5,328 bases of DNA from Thermodesulfobacteriota bacterium (GCA_025454125.1 JALOPA010000204.1:1-5328), one strand, 5' to 3'. Counted from the stretch's first letter, positions 1 to 5,328 are shown. Notes: generated by a model from the letters alone, not told the origin. A program made the numbers and translations.

Positions 1-1716
1 CACATTTTCGGGATCCCCGGCGCCGGGATTCTCCCCTTCTATCGGGCCTTGAAGGACTTGGGGACCATCAAACACATGGTCACCCGCCACGAGGAAAGCG
101 CCATCCACATGGCCGACGGCTATGCCAGGGCCCTCGGAACCGTTGGGGTGTGCGCTGCGACCTCGGGCCCCGGAGCCAGCAATTTTGTCACAGGGCTCTA
201 CACGGCTCAGGTGGACTCGATTCCCATCCTGGCCCTCACCGGTCAGAATGTGCGCGCCCAGCTCGACCGCGAGGCTTTCCAGGCCGTGAACATCGCCGAG
301 ATCGTCAAGCCGATCACGAAGAAATCCTACTGCATCAAGGATCCGGCCATGGTGCCCTGGGTCTTCCGCGAGGCCTTCAAGATCATGCGCGAAGGACGGC
401 CTGGCCCGGTTTTGATCGATCTTCCCCTGGACGTGCAGAAAGAAGAGATCGAGTACGACCCGGAGGTGGATGCGCCCCTGCCGATTCTGCGCATGCCGCC
501 GAACTCAAAGCAAGTCCAGAAAGCCGTGGCCATGCTCCTGGCCGCTGACAAACCCGTCATGCTCCTGGGCGGCGGCGTGATCGTGGCCGATGCGTGCAAG
601 GAATTCGTGTCCCTGGCCGAAGCGCTCCAGATTCCTGTGGTCTCCAGCTACATGGGCAAGAGCGGCATCCCCTGGAACCACCCCCTCATGGCCGGCCACG
701 TGGGCATTCAGTGCAACACCCGTTCCGGCAACCAGGTCTTTCTGGATTCCACGCTGGTCCTGGCTGTGGGAGCCCGCTTCAATGACCGTCACACAGGGGA
801 CCTCAAGGTCTACAAGGGCAATCGCAAGTTCATCCACGTGGATATCGATCCGGGCCAGATCGGCAAGAACGTCATGCCGGACCTTGGAATCTGCGCCGAC
901 GCGAAACTGACGCTGCAAGCCCTTCTGGACGAAGTAAACCGCCGCAACATCAAGCGGCCGCCTGCAAAAATCGACATCTCCCAGATCCGGACCAAGATGG
1001 AGCGAAAGACGGATTATGACAACATCCCCATCAAACCTCAGAGGGTGTTCAAGGAGATCAATGAATTCTTCGACGAGGAGACCGTGTTCGTCACCTGCAT
1101 CGGGCTGAACCAGATCTGGTCGGGTCAGCTGCAGAAAATCTCCAAACCCAGGCATTATCTGGACTGTGGAGGGGCCGGTCCCCTCGGCTGGGACATGCCC
1201 GCCTCCATCGGCGCGAAAGTCGCTAGGCCGGACAAGGTGGTCGTGGACGTGGTGGGCGATTTCGGATTTCAGTTCTGTATGGACGCCCTGCCCGTGGCGG
1301 TGATGTACAAGGTCCCTTTCGTGATCGTCGTCCTGAACAACGGATACCTCGGGCTCATCCGCCAGGCCGAGAAGTACATGTACGACATGAATTTCGAAGT
1401 TCAGATCTGGTACGACAGCCTGCGGGCCATTCAGGCCGAGCAGGTTCCCAAGGCTGCCGCAGCCGGCGGTCGGGGCGTCGTCAACCTCGAGAGGGCGGTC
1501 CAGGTCGCCGAGAATGAAGGCCGGGGCTTCGACTTCGTGAAATTCGCCGAAGCTTGCGGAGCCGCAGGCGAGCGGGTCACAGACCCGAAGGAAATCAAGG
1601 CCGCCCTGAAGAGGGCGGTTGAATCCGGGCTCCCTTATGTTGTAGACATTGTCATGGAGCGAGAGACGGACTGCTCCATGGGCGTGGCCATTGACGCAAT
1701 TAGAGAATTTGAATAG
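1..1716 (+). CDS. gcl: Glyoxylate carboligase-like (tartronate-semialdehyde synthase) ThDP enzyme, 5'-truncated
   Basis: A member of the acetolactate synthase/Gcl family of cytosolic ThDP enzymes. Gcl joins two glyoxylates into tartronate semialdehyde with loss of CO2. The frame is open from base 1, and the first visible residues (HIFGIPGAG, then PFY) match the part of E. coli Gcl that begins about 21 residues from its start. The true start therefore lies upstream, and the TTG at 49 is internal. The visible 571 codons plus about 21 give about 592 residues, against 593 in E. coli. Visible marks are SGPGASN near residue 56, the stretch RPGPVLIDLP, LGGGV in the middle domain, and the ThDP/Mg motif GDF (419-421) followed 24 residues later by NN (446-447). 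GDF instead of GDG, NNGYLGLIRQ, GGAGPLGW and the C-terminal SMG...EFE are Gcl-like rather than acetolactate synthase-like. Oddities are E31 at bases 91-93, where E. coli Gcl has Val51, and a C-terminal insertion around residues 473-510. A carboligase acting on another 2-oxoacid is the main alternative. Confidence 0.85.
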   Translation, partial: HIFGIPGAGILPFYRALKDLGTIKHMVTRHEESAIHMADGYARALGTVGVCAATSGPGASNFVTGLYTAQVDSIPILALTGQNVRAQLDREAFQAVNIAEIVKPITKKSYCIKDPAMVPWVFREAFKIMREGRPGPVLIDLPLDVQKEEIEYDPEVDAPLPILRMPPNSKQVQKAVAMLLAADKPVMLLGGGVIVADACKEFVSLAEALQIPVVSSYMGKSGIPWNHPLMAGHVGIQCNTRSGNQVFLDSTLVLAVGARFNDRHTGDLKVYKGNRKFIHVDIDPGQIGKNVMPDLGICADAKLTLQALLDEVNRRNIKRPPAKIDISQIRTKMERKTDYDNIPIKPQRVFKEINEFFDEETVFVTCIGLNQIWSGQLQKISKPRHYLDCGGAGPLGWDMPASIGAKVARPDKVVVDVVGDFGFQFCMDALPVAVMYKVPFVIVVLNNGYLGLIRQAEKYMYDMNFEVQIWYDSLRAIQAEQVPKAAAAGGRGVVNLERAVQVAENEGRGFDFVKFAEACGAAGERVTDPKEIKAALKRAVESGLPYVVDIVMERETDCSMGVAIDAIREFE

Positions 1717-1726
1717 AAGAGAAATA

Positions 1727-1867
1727 GGGACACAGGCACAGAGGGACAATGTCACAAAGGGGAAGAAAGGGACAAAGTGACAAAGGCACAAAGATGCAAA
1801 GGGTAAAGACAAGAAAAGAAGTCTTCTGCTTTGTGCCTATGTGCCTTTGTCCCTTTGTGCCTTTACC
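1727..1867. repeat. Short purine-rich tandem repeats with an inverted copy (long imperfect hairpin)
   Basis: The spacer between gcl and larA is almost entirely low-complexity repeats. The left part (1727-1804) repeats variants of GGGACAAAG, GTGACAAAG and GGCACAAAG. The right part (1829-1867) holds the complementary words CTTTGTGCC, TATGTGCC, TTTGTCCC, CTTTGTGCC and TTTACC. Bases 1766-1793 pair with 1829-1856 at 25 of 28 positions by my count, with a 35-base loop that contains a small inner stem (AAGAC 1806-1810 with GTCTT 1821-1825). No T-run follows, so it does not look like an intrinsic terminator. I recall similar GGGACAAAG/GGCACAAAG arrays as dispersed intergenic repeats in deltaproteobacterial genomes; that is memory, not a search. 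The transcript through this region could fold just ahead of the larA ribosome-binding site. Confidence 0.8.
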
Positions 1868-1880
1868 ATGAGGGATTGCT

Positions 1881-3161
1881 ATGAAATTCGATCTTATTTA
1901 CGGACAAAAAGGCTTGACGATAGATTTGCCTGAAGCGGTTCGTGCCCAGGTGATCCGGAAGCTTCCCATGCCGCTGCTCCCGAATCCAACGGCGGCCGTC
2001 AGGGAAGCTCTGGAAAAACCATTAGGATGCCCTCCCCTTCTTCAACTGGCCAAGGGCAAGCAAAATGCCTGCATCCTCATCTGCGACATCACCCGGCCGG
2101 TCCCAAACGGTCTGATCCTCCCTCCCCTTGTCGAGACCCTCACCCAAGCCGGCATCGCCAGGGAAAACATCCTGATCCTCGTGGCCACGGGCCTTCACCG
2201 TCCCAATGAAGGAGCTGAGCTGAGAGAAGTGGTGGGCTCGGACGAGATTTTCAAAACCCTTCGCATTGAAAATCATTTTGCAAAGGACAGGGAAGCCCAC
2301 GTCGATCTCGGCACGACCTCGGGCGGAATTCCCATTCTGATCGACCGCCGCTTTGCTGAGGCGGACCTCAAGATCGTCACCGGCCTGGTGGAGCCCCATT
2401 TCATGGCCGGTTACTCCGGAGGCCGGAAGGTCGTGTCTCCCGGCGTGGCTTATCAGGACACGATCCTCATGTTCCACACCGCCAGGATTCTGGAACACTG
2501 CAACGCCGCCAACTGCGTCATCGAAGGCAACCCCCTGCACAAGGAACAAATTGAGATTGTGCGGGCTGTGGGCGGCGTCGTAGCCGTGAACGCCGTCATC
2601 GATGAGCAACGGCGACCGGGTTTTGTGAATTTCGGCGACGTGGAAACCTCCCATGCCCAGGCCGTGGCGTTCATGAGAAAGCACGCGGAAATCAGAGTCC
2701 CGCGGCGCTTTAAGACCATTGTGACCACCTCGGCCGGATACCCGCTGGACAAAACCTACTATCAGACCGTGAAGGGCATGGTGGGCGTCATGGACATCCT
2801 GGCGCCGGGAGGAACCATCATCATTGCCAGCGAGTGTTCCGAGGGCATGGGAAGTCCCGAATTCGCGGAAGCCCAGCGTCTCCTCTGTCAGGTGGGACCG
2901 GACCGCTTCATGAGCCTTCTCGAAGGCCGGGACAAAGCCCTCATTGACGAGTGGGAGGCGGAGATGCTCCTCAAGCCTCTCCGGGTGGGCCACGTCCAGC
3001 TCTATTCCACGGGGCTCTCCGAATCGGAACGGGATCTGGTGTTCGTGGAGATGATCCCGTCTGTGGAAGAGGCCGTGGCCGCCAGCGTGCGGGCTCATGG
3101 GGACAGGGAAATCGCCGTGGTTCCCGAAGGCCCCTATGTGATCCCGCTCTATGGAGGGTAA
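1881..3161 (+). CDS. larA: LarA-family nickel-dependent 2-hydroxyacid racemase (lactate racemase-like)
   Basis: A 426-residue cytosolic protein of the LarA/DUF2088 family. LarA uses a nickel-pincer nucleotide (NPN) cofactor bound to a lysine to racemise lactate by hydride transfer; homologues act on other 2-hydroxyacids. The match to Lactiplantibacillus plantarum LarA is nearly residue for residue, as I recall its numbering: D69 and R72 in DITRP (D72, R75), H106 in GLHRP (H108), H173 in EPHFMAGYSGGRK (H174), cofactor lysine K183 (K184), nickel ligand H199 (H200), Y294/Q295/K298 in YQTVKG, and W358. GNPLH at 216-220 and AGYPLD at 285-290 are also typical. The full catalytic set makes an active enzyme likely. 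The start is supported by GAGGG at 1870-1874, six bases upstream of ATG. No larB, larC or larE cofactor genes are in the window, so NPN must be made elsewhere. The substrate cannot be read from sequence: lactate is the default, and glycerate or another hydroxyacid is possible given the neighbours. Confidence 0.9.
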   Translation: MKFDLIYGQKGLTIDLPEAVRAQVIRKLPMPLLPNPTAAVREALEKPLGCPPLLQLAKGKQNACILICDITRPVPNGLILPPLVETLTQAGIARENILILVATGLHRPNEGAELREVVGSDEIFKTLRIENHFAKDREAHVDLGTTSGGIPILIDRRFAEADLKIVTGLVEPHFMAGYSGGRKVVSPGVAYQDTILMFHTARILEHCNAANCVIEGNPLHKEQIEIVRAVGGVVAVNAVIDEQRRPGFVNFGDVETSHAQAVAFMRKHAEIRVPRRFKTIVTTSAGYPLDKTYYQTVKGMVGVMDILAPGGTIIIASECSEGMGSPEFAEAQRLLCQVGPDRFMSLLEGRDKALIDEWEAEMLLKPLRVGHVQLYSTGLSESERDLVFVEMIPSVEEAVAASVRAHGDREIAVVPEGPYVIPLYGG

Positions 3162-3181
3162 ATACCTGAGTGCGCTTTAGG

Positions 3182-3197
3182 CCCTCCAACGGGAGGG
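3182..3197. other. Small GC-rich hairpin just after larA
   Basis: CCCTCC (3182-3187) and GGAGGG (3192-3197) form a perfect 6-bp stem with loop AACG, 21 bases past the larA stop. No T-run follows, so it is at best a 3'-end stabiliser or a Rho-linked structure. It can also pair in an alternative way, with AGGGG (3194-3198) against CCCCT (3209-3213). Confidence 0.3.
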
Positions 3198-3228
3198 GAT
3201 AAACCCTTCCCCTACCCGGGACAGCATT

Positions 3229-3297
3229 GTCATTCCCGCGGAGGCGGGAATCCAGTCTTTGACAGACTTTCTGGACTCCCGCCTGCGCGGGAGTGAC
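3229..3297. repeat. REP/MITE-like palindromic element (two GC-rich hairpins in inverted arrangement)
   Basis: The element is a nested palindrome. The left hairpin pairs ATTCCCGC (3232-3239) with GCGGGAAT (3244-3251). The right hairpin pairs ACTCCCGC (3275-3282) with GCGGGAGT (3287-3294). Both have perfect 8-bp stems and 4-base loops. The whole unit is also an imperfect inverted repeat: GTCATTCCCGC (3229-3239) faces GCGGGAGTGAC (3287-3297) with one mismatch, and GGGAATCCAG (3246-3255) faces CTGGACTCCC (3271-3280) with one mismatch, around a centre TCTTTGACAGACTTT. The core GTCATTCCCGC...GCGGGAATCCAG is a very widespread extragenic palindrome in Proteobacteria, usually present in many copies per genome and probably mobilised in trans by a REP-associated or other transposase. 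It may also block 3' exonucleases behind larA. Confidence 0.75.
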
Positions 3298-3315
3298 CAC
3301 AGGGGAGCCTTTGCG

Positions 3316-3336
3316 AATCCATCGTTATGGATTTTT
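3316..3336 (+). terminator. Candidate intrinsic terminator
   Basis: AATCCAT (3316-3322) and ATGGATT (3327-3333) form a perfect 7-bp stem with loop CGTT. The stem runs into a T-run (TTTTT, 3332-3336). The layout is that of a rho-independent terminator on the + strand, but the stem is AT-rich and weak, and it lies 154 bases beyond the larA stop. If real, it would separate larA from glcD. Confidence 0.4.
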
Positions 3337-3391
3337 GGGCTTTGGCCATTCGAGCTTGTTTCGTGCTTCGGAATTTGATATTTGAATTTGG
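3337..3391. repeat. AT-richer degenerate tract, possible dispersed intergenic repeat
   Basis: This tract contains overlapping near-repeats of the types TTTCGTGCTTCGGAATTT and GATATTTGAATTTG, much less GC-rich than the coding DNA around it. On the opposite strand it reads as runs of CAAATTC-, CGAAGCACGAAAC-like words, a pattern I recall from short dispersed intergenic repeats in delta-proteobacterial and other environmental genomes. It has no strong symmetry and no gene. Calling it a repeat family is tentative, since only one copy is in view. Confidence 0.3.
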
Positions 3392-3468
3392 ACACAGACA
3401 TCAGGCAACGATTGCATTGCACCCCGGTCAGGCATTCTGAAGCATAAGGACCACAGAAAGGAGTCTCC

Positions 3469-4854
3469 ATGGAAAAGCAGGTGCTCATCGACAGGTTGAA
3501 AGACATTCTCGGCGCCGAAAATGTTCTCCATTCGGACATGGACCTCACCCTTTACGGGTACGATGCCTCCCTCGAAAAGGGCAAGCCCGATGTGGTGGTT
3601 CTTCCCAAGGCCACTGAAGACGTATCCAAGGTCGTGCGCCTGGCTCACCAGGAGAGGATCCCCATTGTCGGCCGCGGCTCGGGAACGAACCTGAGCGGTG
3701 GAACCATCCCGGTGAAAGGGGGGATCGTCATTCATTTCTCCCATATGAACCGTGTGCTGGAGGTGGACATTCCCAATCGCACGGTGACCGTGGAGCCGGG
3801 GATCATCACCCTGGACCTCCAGACCATGCTTCTGAAGAAAGGCATGGTCTACGCGCCGGATCCCGCCAGCCAGAAAGTCTCCACCCTGGGCGGCAATTTC
3901 GGCGAGAACTCCGGGGGGCCTCATTGTCTGAAGTACGGCGTGACCACCAATCACATTCTGGGCGCCGAGCTGGTGCTGGATGACGGGTCGGTCGTCTGGA
4001 CCGGCGGCAAGTCCCAGGACAATCCCGGCTATGACCTCACAGGCCTTCTCGTGGGTAGCGAGGGGACCCTCGCCATAGCGACCAAGATCATGCTCAAGCT
4101 CATCCCGGCTCCTGAAGCGGTGAAGACCATGCTCGCCATCTATGACTCGATTCAGGATGCCAGCAACACGGTCTCTGCGATCATCGCAGAGGGGATTGTC
4201 CCTGCCACCCTGGAGATGATGGACCAGCTGGTCCTCAAGGCCGTGGAAGAGTCCGTCCATGTGGGCTATCCCCTGGACGCCGCCGCGGTCCTGATCATCG
4301 AACTGGACGGCATGATCGACGGCATGGAACGGCAGGCGGATAAAATCATGGAGATCTGCAAACGGCACAACGTTCGGGACATCCGGCTCGCCAAGAGCGA
4401 GGCGGAGCGCGCCGGCCTGTGGGCCGGCCGGAAAGGAGCTTTCGGCGCGGTGTCGCGCTTGAGGCCGAGCTACCTGGTTTGCGACGGCACGGTTCCGCGC
4501 ACCAAACTGCCCGAGGTGCTCAGCAAGGTGCTGGAGGTGGGCAAGAAGTACGACCTGCCCATCGGCAACGTGTTCCACGCCGGAGACGGTAATCTCCACC
4601 CCCTCATTCTCTTCGATGAAAGAGATAAAGAGATGCTCCAGCGCGTGCACAAAGCCGCCACGGAGATTCTCCAGATCTGCGTGGACGCGGGAGGCACCAT
4701 CAGCGGGGAGCACGGCATTGGGACCGAGAAGCTCAAGGAGATGTCCTTCATTTTCTCGGAAAGCGACTTCGGCTTCATGCGGCAGCTCAAGAAAGCCTTC
4801 GATCCTTACGACATTTACAATCCGGGCAAGGTGATCCCTCCGGCCCAAGTTTGA
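3469..4854 (+). CDS. glcD: GlcD-type FAD-linked 2-hydroxyacid dehydrogenase (glycolate oxidase subunit / D-lactate dehydrogenase)
   Basis: A 461-residue FAD flavoprotein that oxidises glycolate to glyoxylate or D-lactate to pyruvate, passing electrons to a partner rather than NAD. The N-terminal FAD_binding_4 domain covers about residues 40-175: GRGSGTNLSGG (68-78), VTVEPG (106-111), GGNFGENSGGP (141-151), and VGSEGTLAIAT (195-205). The FAD-oxidase_C domain covers about 215-456. It shows WAGRKGAF (318-325), VFHAGDGNLHP (368-378), SGEHGIG (412-418) and FDPYDIYNPGK (444-454). By analogy with D-2-hydroxyglutarate dehydrogenase, H370, H377 and E414 would bind the metal and H415 would be catalytic; all are present. 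There is no Fe-S (CCG) domain, so it probably needs a separate GlcF-type partner. E. coli GlcD is 499 residues; this one ends soon after NPGKVIP, as in many anaerobe versions. The ATG is fixed by AAAGGAG at 3457-3463, five bases upstream. Glycolate, D-lactate and D-2-hydroxyglutarate cannot be told apart from sequence alone. Confidence 0.87.
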   Translation: MEKQVLIDRLKDILGAENVLHSDMDLTLYGYDASLEKGKPDVVVLPKATEDVSKVVRLAHQERIPIVGRGSGTNLSGGTIPVKGGIVIHFSHMNRVLEVDIPNRTVTVEPGIITLDLQTMLLKKGMVYAPDPASQKVSTLGGNFGENSGGPHCLKYGVTTNHILGAELVLDDGSVVWTGGKSQDNPGYDLTGLLVGSEGTLAIATKIMLKLIPAPEAVKTMLAIYDSIQDASNTVSAIIAEGIVPATLEMMDQLVLKAVEESVHVGYPLDAAAVLIIELDGMIDGMERQADKIMEICKRHNVRDIRLAKSEAERAGLWAGRKGAFGAVSRLRPSYLVCDGTVPRTKLPEVLSKVLEVGKKYDLPIGNVFHAGDGNLHPLILFDERDKEMLQRVHKAATEILQICVDAGGTISGEHGIGTEKLKEMSFIFSESDFGFMRQLKKAFDPYDIYNPGKVIPPAQV

Positions 4855-4914
4855 AAACCAGTCATCAGTAATCCTTGGTGCACTCTCTGTGCCACAGGCA
4901 ACCTGCAAGCGAGA

Positions 4915-4921
4915 AAAGGAG
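4915..4921 (+). promoter_or_regulatory. Shine-Dalgarno fixing the GTG start of the glcE-like gene
   Basis: AAAGGAG lies seven bases upstream of GTG 4929-4931, the right distance for initiation. The ATG at 4922-4924 directly touches the motif and is followed at once by TGA, so it cannot be the start. In the GTG frame the nearest upstream stop is TAA at 4869-4871; the TTG (4875) and GTG (4878) after it lack a comparable motif. Confidence 0.75.
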
Positions 4922-4928
4922 ATGTGAC

Positions 4929-5328
4929 GTGGCGGAAATCAACCAAATCATGGAGCAGCTCAGTGGTATTGCAGGCCCGGATCGGATCAAGACCGATCCC
5001 GGCGTGACCGCCCTGTACGCGGTGGACGGTGTGGTTCCCAAGGCCGTGGCGTTTCCCAAGGACACGAGAATGGTGGCCGCCATTGTCCAGTGCGCAAACC
5101 GAGGGAACCTGGCCATGGTCCCCTGGGGGAGCGGGACCAAGATGGGCATGGGGCATGTCCCCAAACGCCTGGACCTGGTGGTGTGCATGGCCAGAATGAA
5201 TCACATGCTCGACGTGGACACGGCCAACCTCACCATCACGGTCGAGGCCGGGGTGAAATTCAGAGATGTTCAAGCCAGGCTGGCCACAGAGGAAGACCGG
5301 TGCTATCTGCCTCTTGAAGATCTCAAGA
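4929..5328 (+). CDS. glcE: GlcE-like FAD-binding subunit of glycolate oxidase, 3'-truncated
   Basis: The first 133 codons of a second FAD_binding_4 protein, beginning at GTG and open to the window edge. It resembles the N-terminal half-domain of the upstream GlcD: PKAVAFPKDT (37-46) corresponds to the PDVVVLPKAT of GlcD, PWGSGTKMGMG (65-75) to its GSGTNLSGG phosphate-binding loop, and ITVEAG (103-108) to VTVEPG, with nearly the same spacing. The two genes are therefore paralogues. GlcE is the second flavin subunit of the GlcDEF complex, and a glcD-glcE order 74 bases apart supports this call. The loop reads GTKMGMG rather than GTNLSGG, which fits a GlcE-type subunit. The N-terminus is longer by about 35-40 residues than E. 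coli GlcE, which starts close to the FAD domain. The truncation hides the C-terminal domain, so a second GlcD-type dehydrogenase is possible. A glcF (Fe-S subunit) is predicted just downstream but cannot be seen. Confidence 0.78.
   Translation, partial: MAEINQIMEQLSGIAGPDRIKTDPGVTALYAVDGVVPKAVAFPKDTRMVAAIVQCANRGNLAMVPWGSGTKMGMGHVPKRLDLVVCMARMNHMLDVDTANLTITVEAGVKFRDVQARLATEEDRCYLPLEDLK

Larger units (their letters stand above)
3162..3468. other. Gene-free spacer between larA and glcD (307 bases)
   Basis: No coding sequence is supported here. From left to right the spacer holds a short GC-rich hairpin (3182-3197), a palindromic REP/MITE-like element (3229-3297), a candidate intrinsic terminator (3316-3336), a more AT-rich tract (about 3337-3391), and the leader of glcD ending in a strong Shine-Dalgarno (AAAGGAG, 3457-3463). 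I found no convincing sigma70 promoter. TTGATA at 3375-3380 has no good -10 box at the usual distance, and TTGACA at 3259-3264 lies in the loop of the palindrome with a GC-rich sequence where the -10 should be. A promoter for glcD is expected here if the terminator is real. Confidence 0.75.

Noticed and set aside
49..51. TTG as the start of the Gcl-like gene
   Set aside because: The frame is open to base 1, and the residues before it (HIFGIPGAG...PFY) match the conserved N-terminal part of Gcl, so the gene begins upstream of the window.
505..1812. Long open frame on the - strand opposite gcl (435 codons)
   Set aside because: It lies antisense to a clearly conserved ThDP enzyme, its start falls in the low-complexity spacer, and its translation is His/Asp/Val-rich without a recognisable domain. 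It is a shadow produced by high GC at third positions.
1727..1867. CRISPR array
   Set aside because: The units are only about 8-9 bases, have no unique spacers, and occur in both orientations.
2022..3098. Long open frame on the - strand opposite larA (358 codons)
   Set aside because: Antisense to a LarA homologue with a full active site; His-rich shadow translation with no domain.
3259..3287. TTGACA at 3259-3264 as a -35 box
   Set aside because: It sits in the centre of the palindromic element, and the sequence 17 bases further on is CCTGCG, nothing like a -10 box.
3325..4908. Long open frame on the - strand opposite glcD (527 codons)
   Set aside because: Antisense to a conserved GlcD with intact motifs; the protein has a His/Asp/Gly-rich shadow composition and no recognisable family.
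4922..4927. Minimal ATG-TGA start-stop just before the glcE-like GTG
   Set aside because: The ATG directly abuts the Shine-Dalgarno with no spacer, so it is unlikely to be used; probably chance.
4979..4999. Perfect 7-bp inverted repeat (GGATCGG / CCGATCC) early in the glcE-like gene
   Set aside because: It is within conserved-looking coding sequence and explained by the codons for GPDRIKTDP; no flanking feature suggests an operator.

Overview
The window is a stretch of bacterial chromosome (or contig) with GC-rich coding DNA and all four recognisable genes on the + strand. In order they are a glyoxylate carboligase-type ThDP enzyme (cut by the left edge), a LarA-family nickel-pincer 2-hydroxyacid racemase, a GlcD-type FAD-linked 2-hydroxyacid dehydrogenase, and the N-terminal part of a second FAD-binding protein that best fits GlcE (cut by the right edge). 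The gene content, the codon third positions rich in G and C, and the spacer repeats would suit a strict anaerobe of the former Deltaproteobacteria (Desulfobacterota, sulfate-reducing or syntrophic). That placement is inference; there is no rRNA or marker gene here.

Layout: 1-1716 gcl-like; 1717-1880 spacer built almost wholly from short purine-rich repeats and their inverted copy; 1881-3161 larA-like; 3162-3468 spacer with a palindromic REP/MITE-like element, a candidate terminator and an AT-rich tract; 3469-4854 glcD-like; 4855-4928 short spacer with a clear Shine-Dalgarno; 4929-5328 glcE-like, starting at GTG and running off the end. The spacing and repeats suggest that glcD-glcE (and probably a glcF downstream) form one transcription unit, while gcl and larA may be transcribed separately or by read-through.

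Together the genes make a 2-hydroxyacid module. GlcD/GlcE would oxidise glycolate (or D-lactate) to glyoxylate (or pyruvate). Gcl would condense two glyoxylates to tartronate semialdehyde plus CO2, leading to glycerate. LarA would interconvert the D and L forms of a 2-hydroxyacid so that a stereospecific dehydrogenase can use both. Glycolate is achiral and needs no racemase, so the LarA gene implies that the cluster also handles a chiral acid such as lactate, or glycerate made from the Gcl product.

The most notable point is that the Gcl-like protein carries a glutamate where the well-studied E. coli Gcl has its characteristic valine (V51), plus an extra segment of about 26 residues near the C-terminus. 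It may therefore be a functionally distinct branch of the family. I saw no CRISPR array, tRNA, rRNA, transposase or phage gene. The window is mostly ordinary metabolism, and I do not see strong evidence for an undescribed system.
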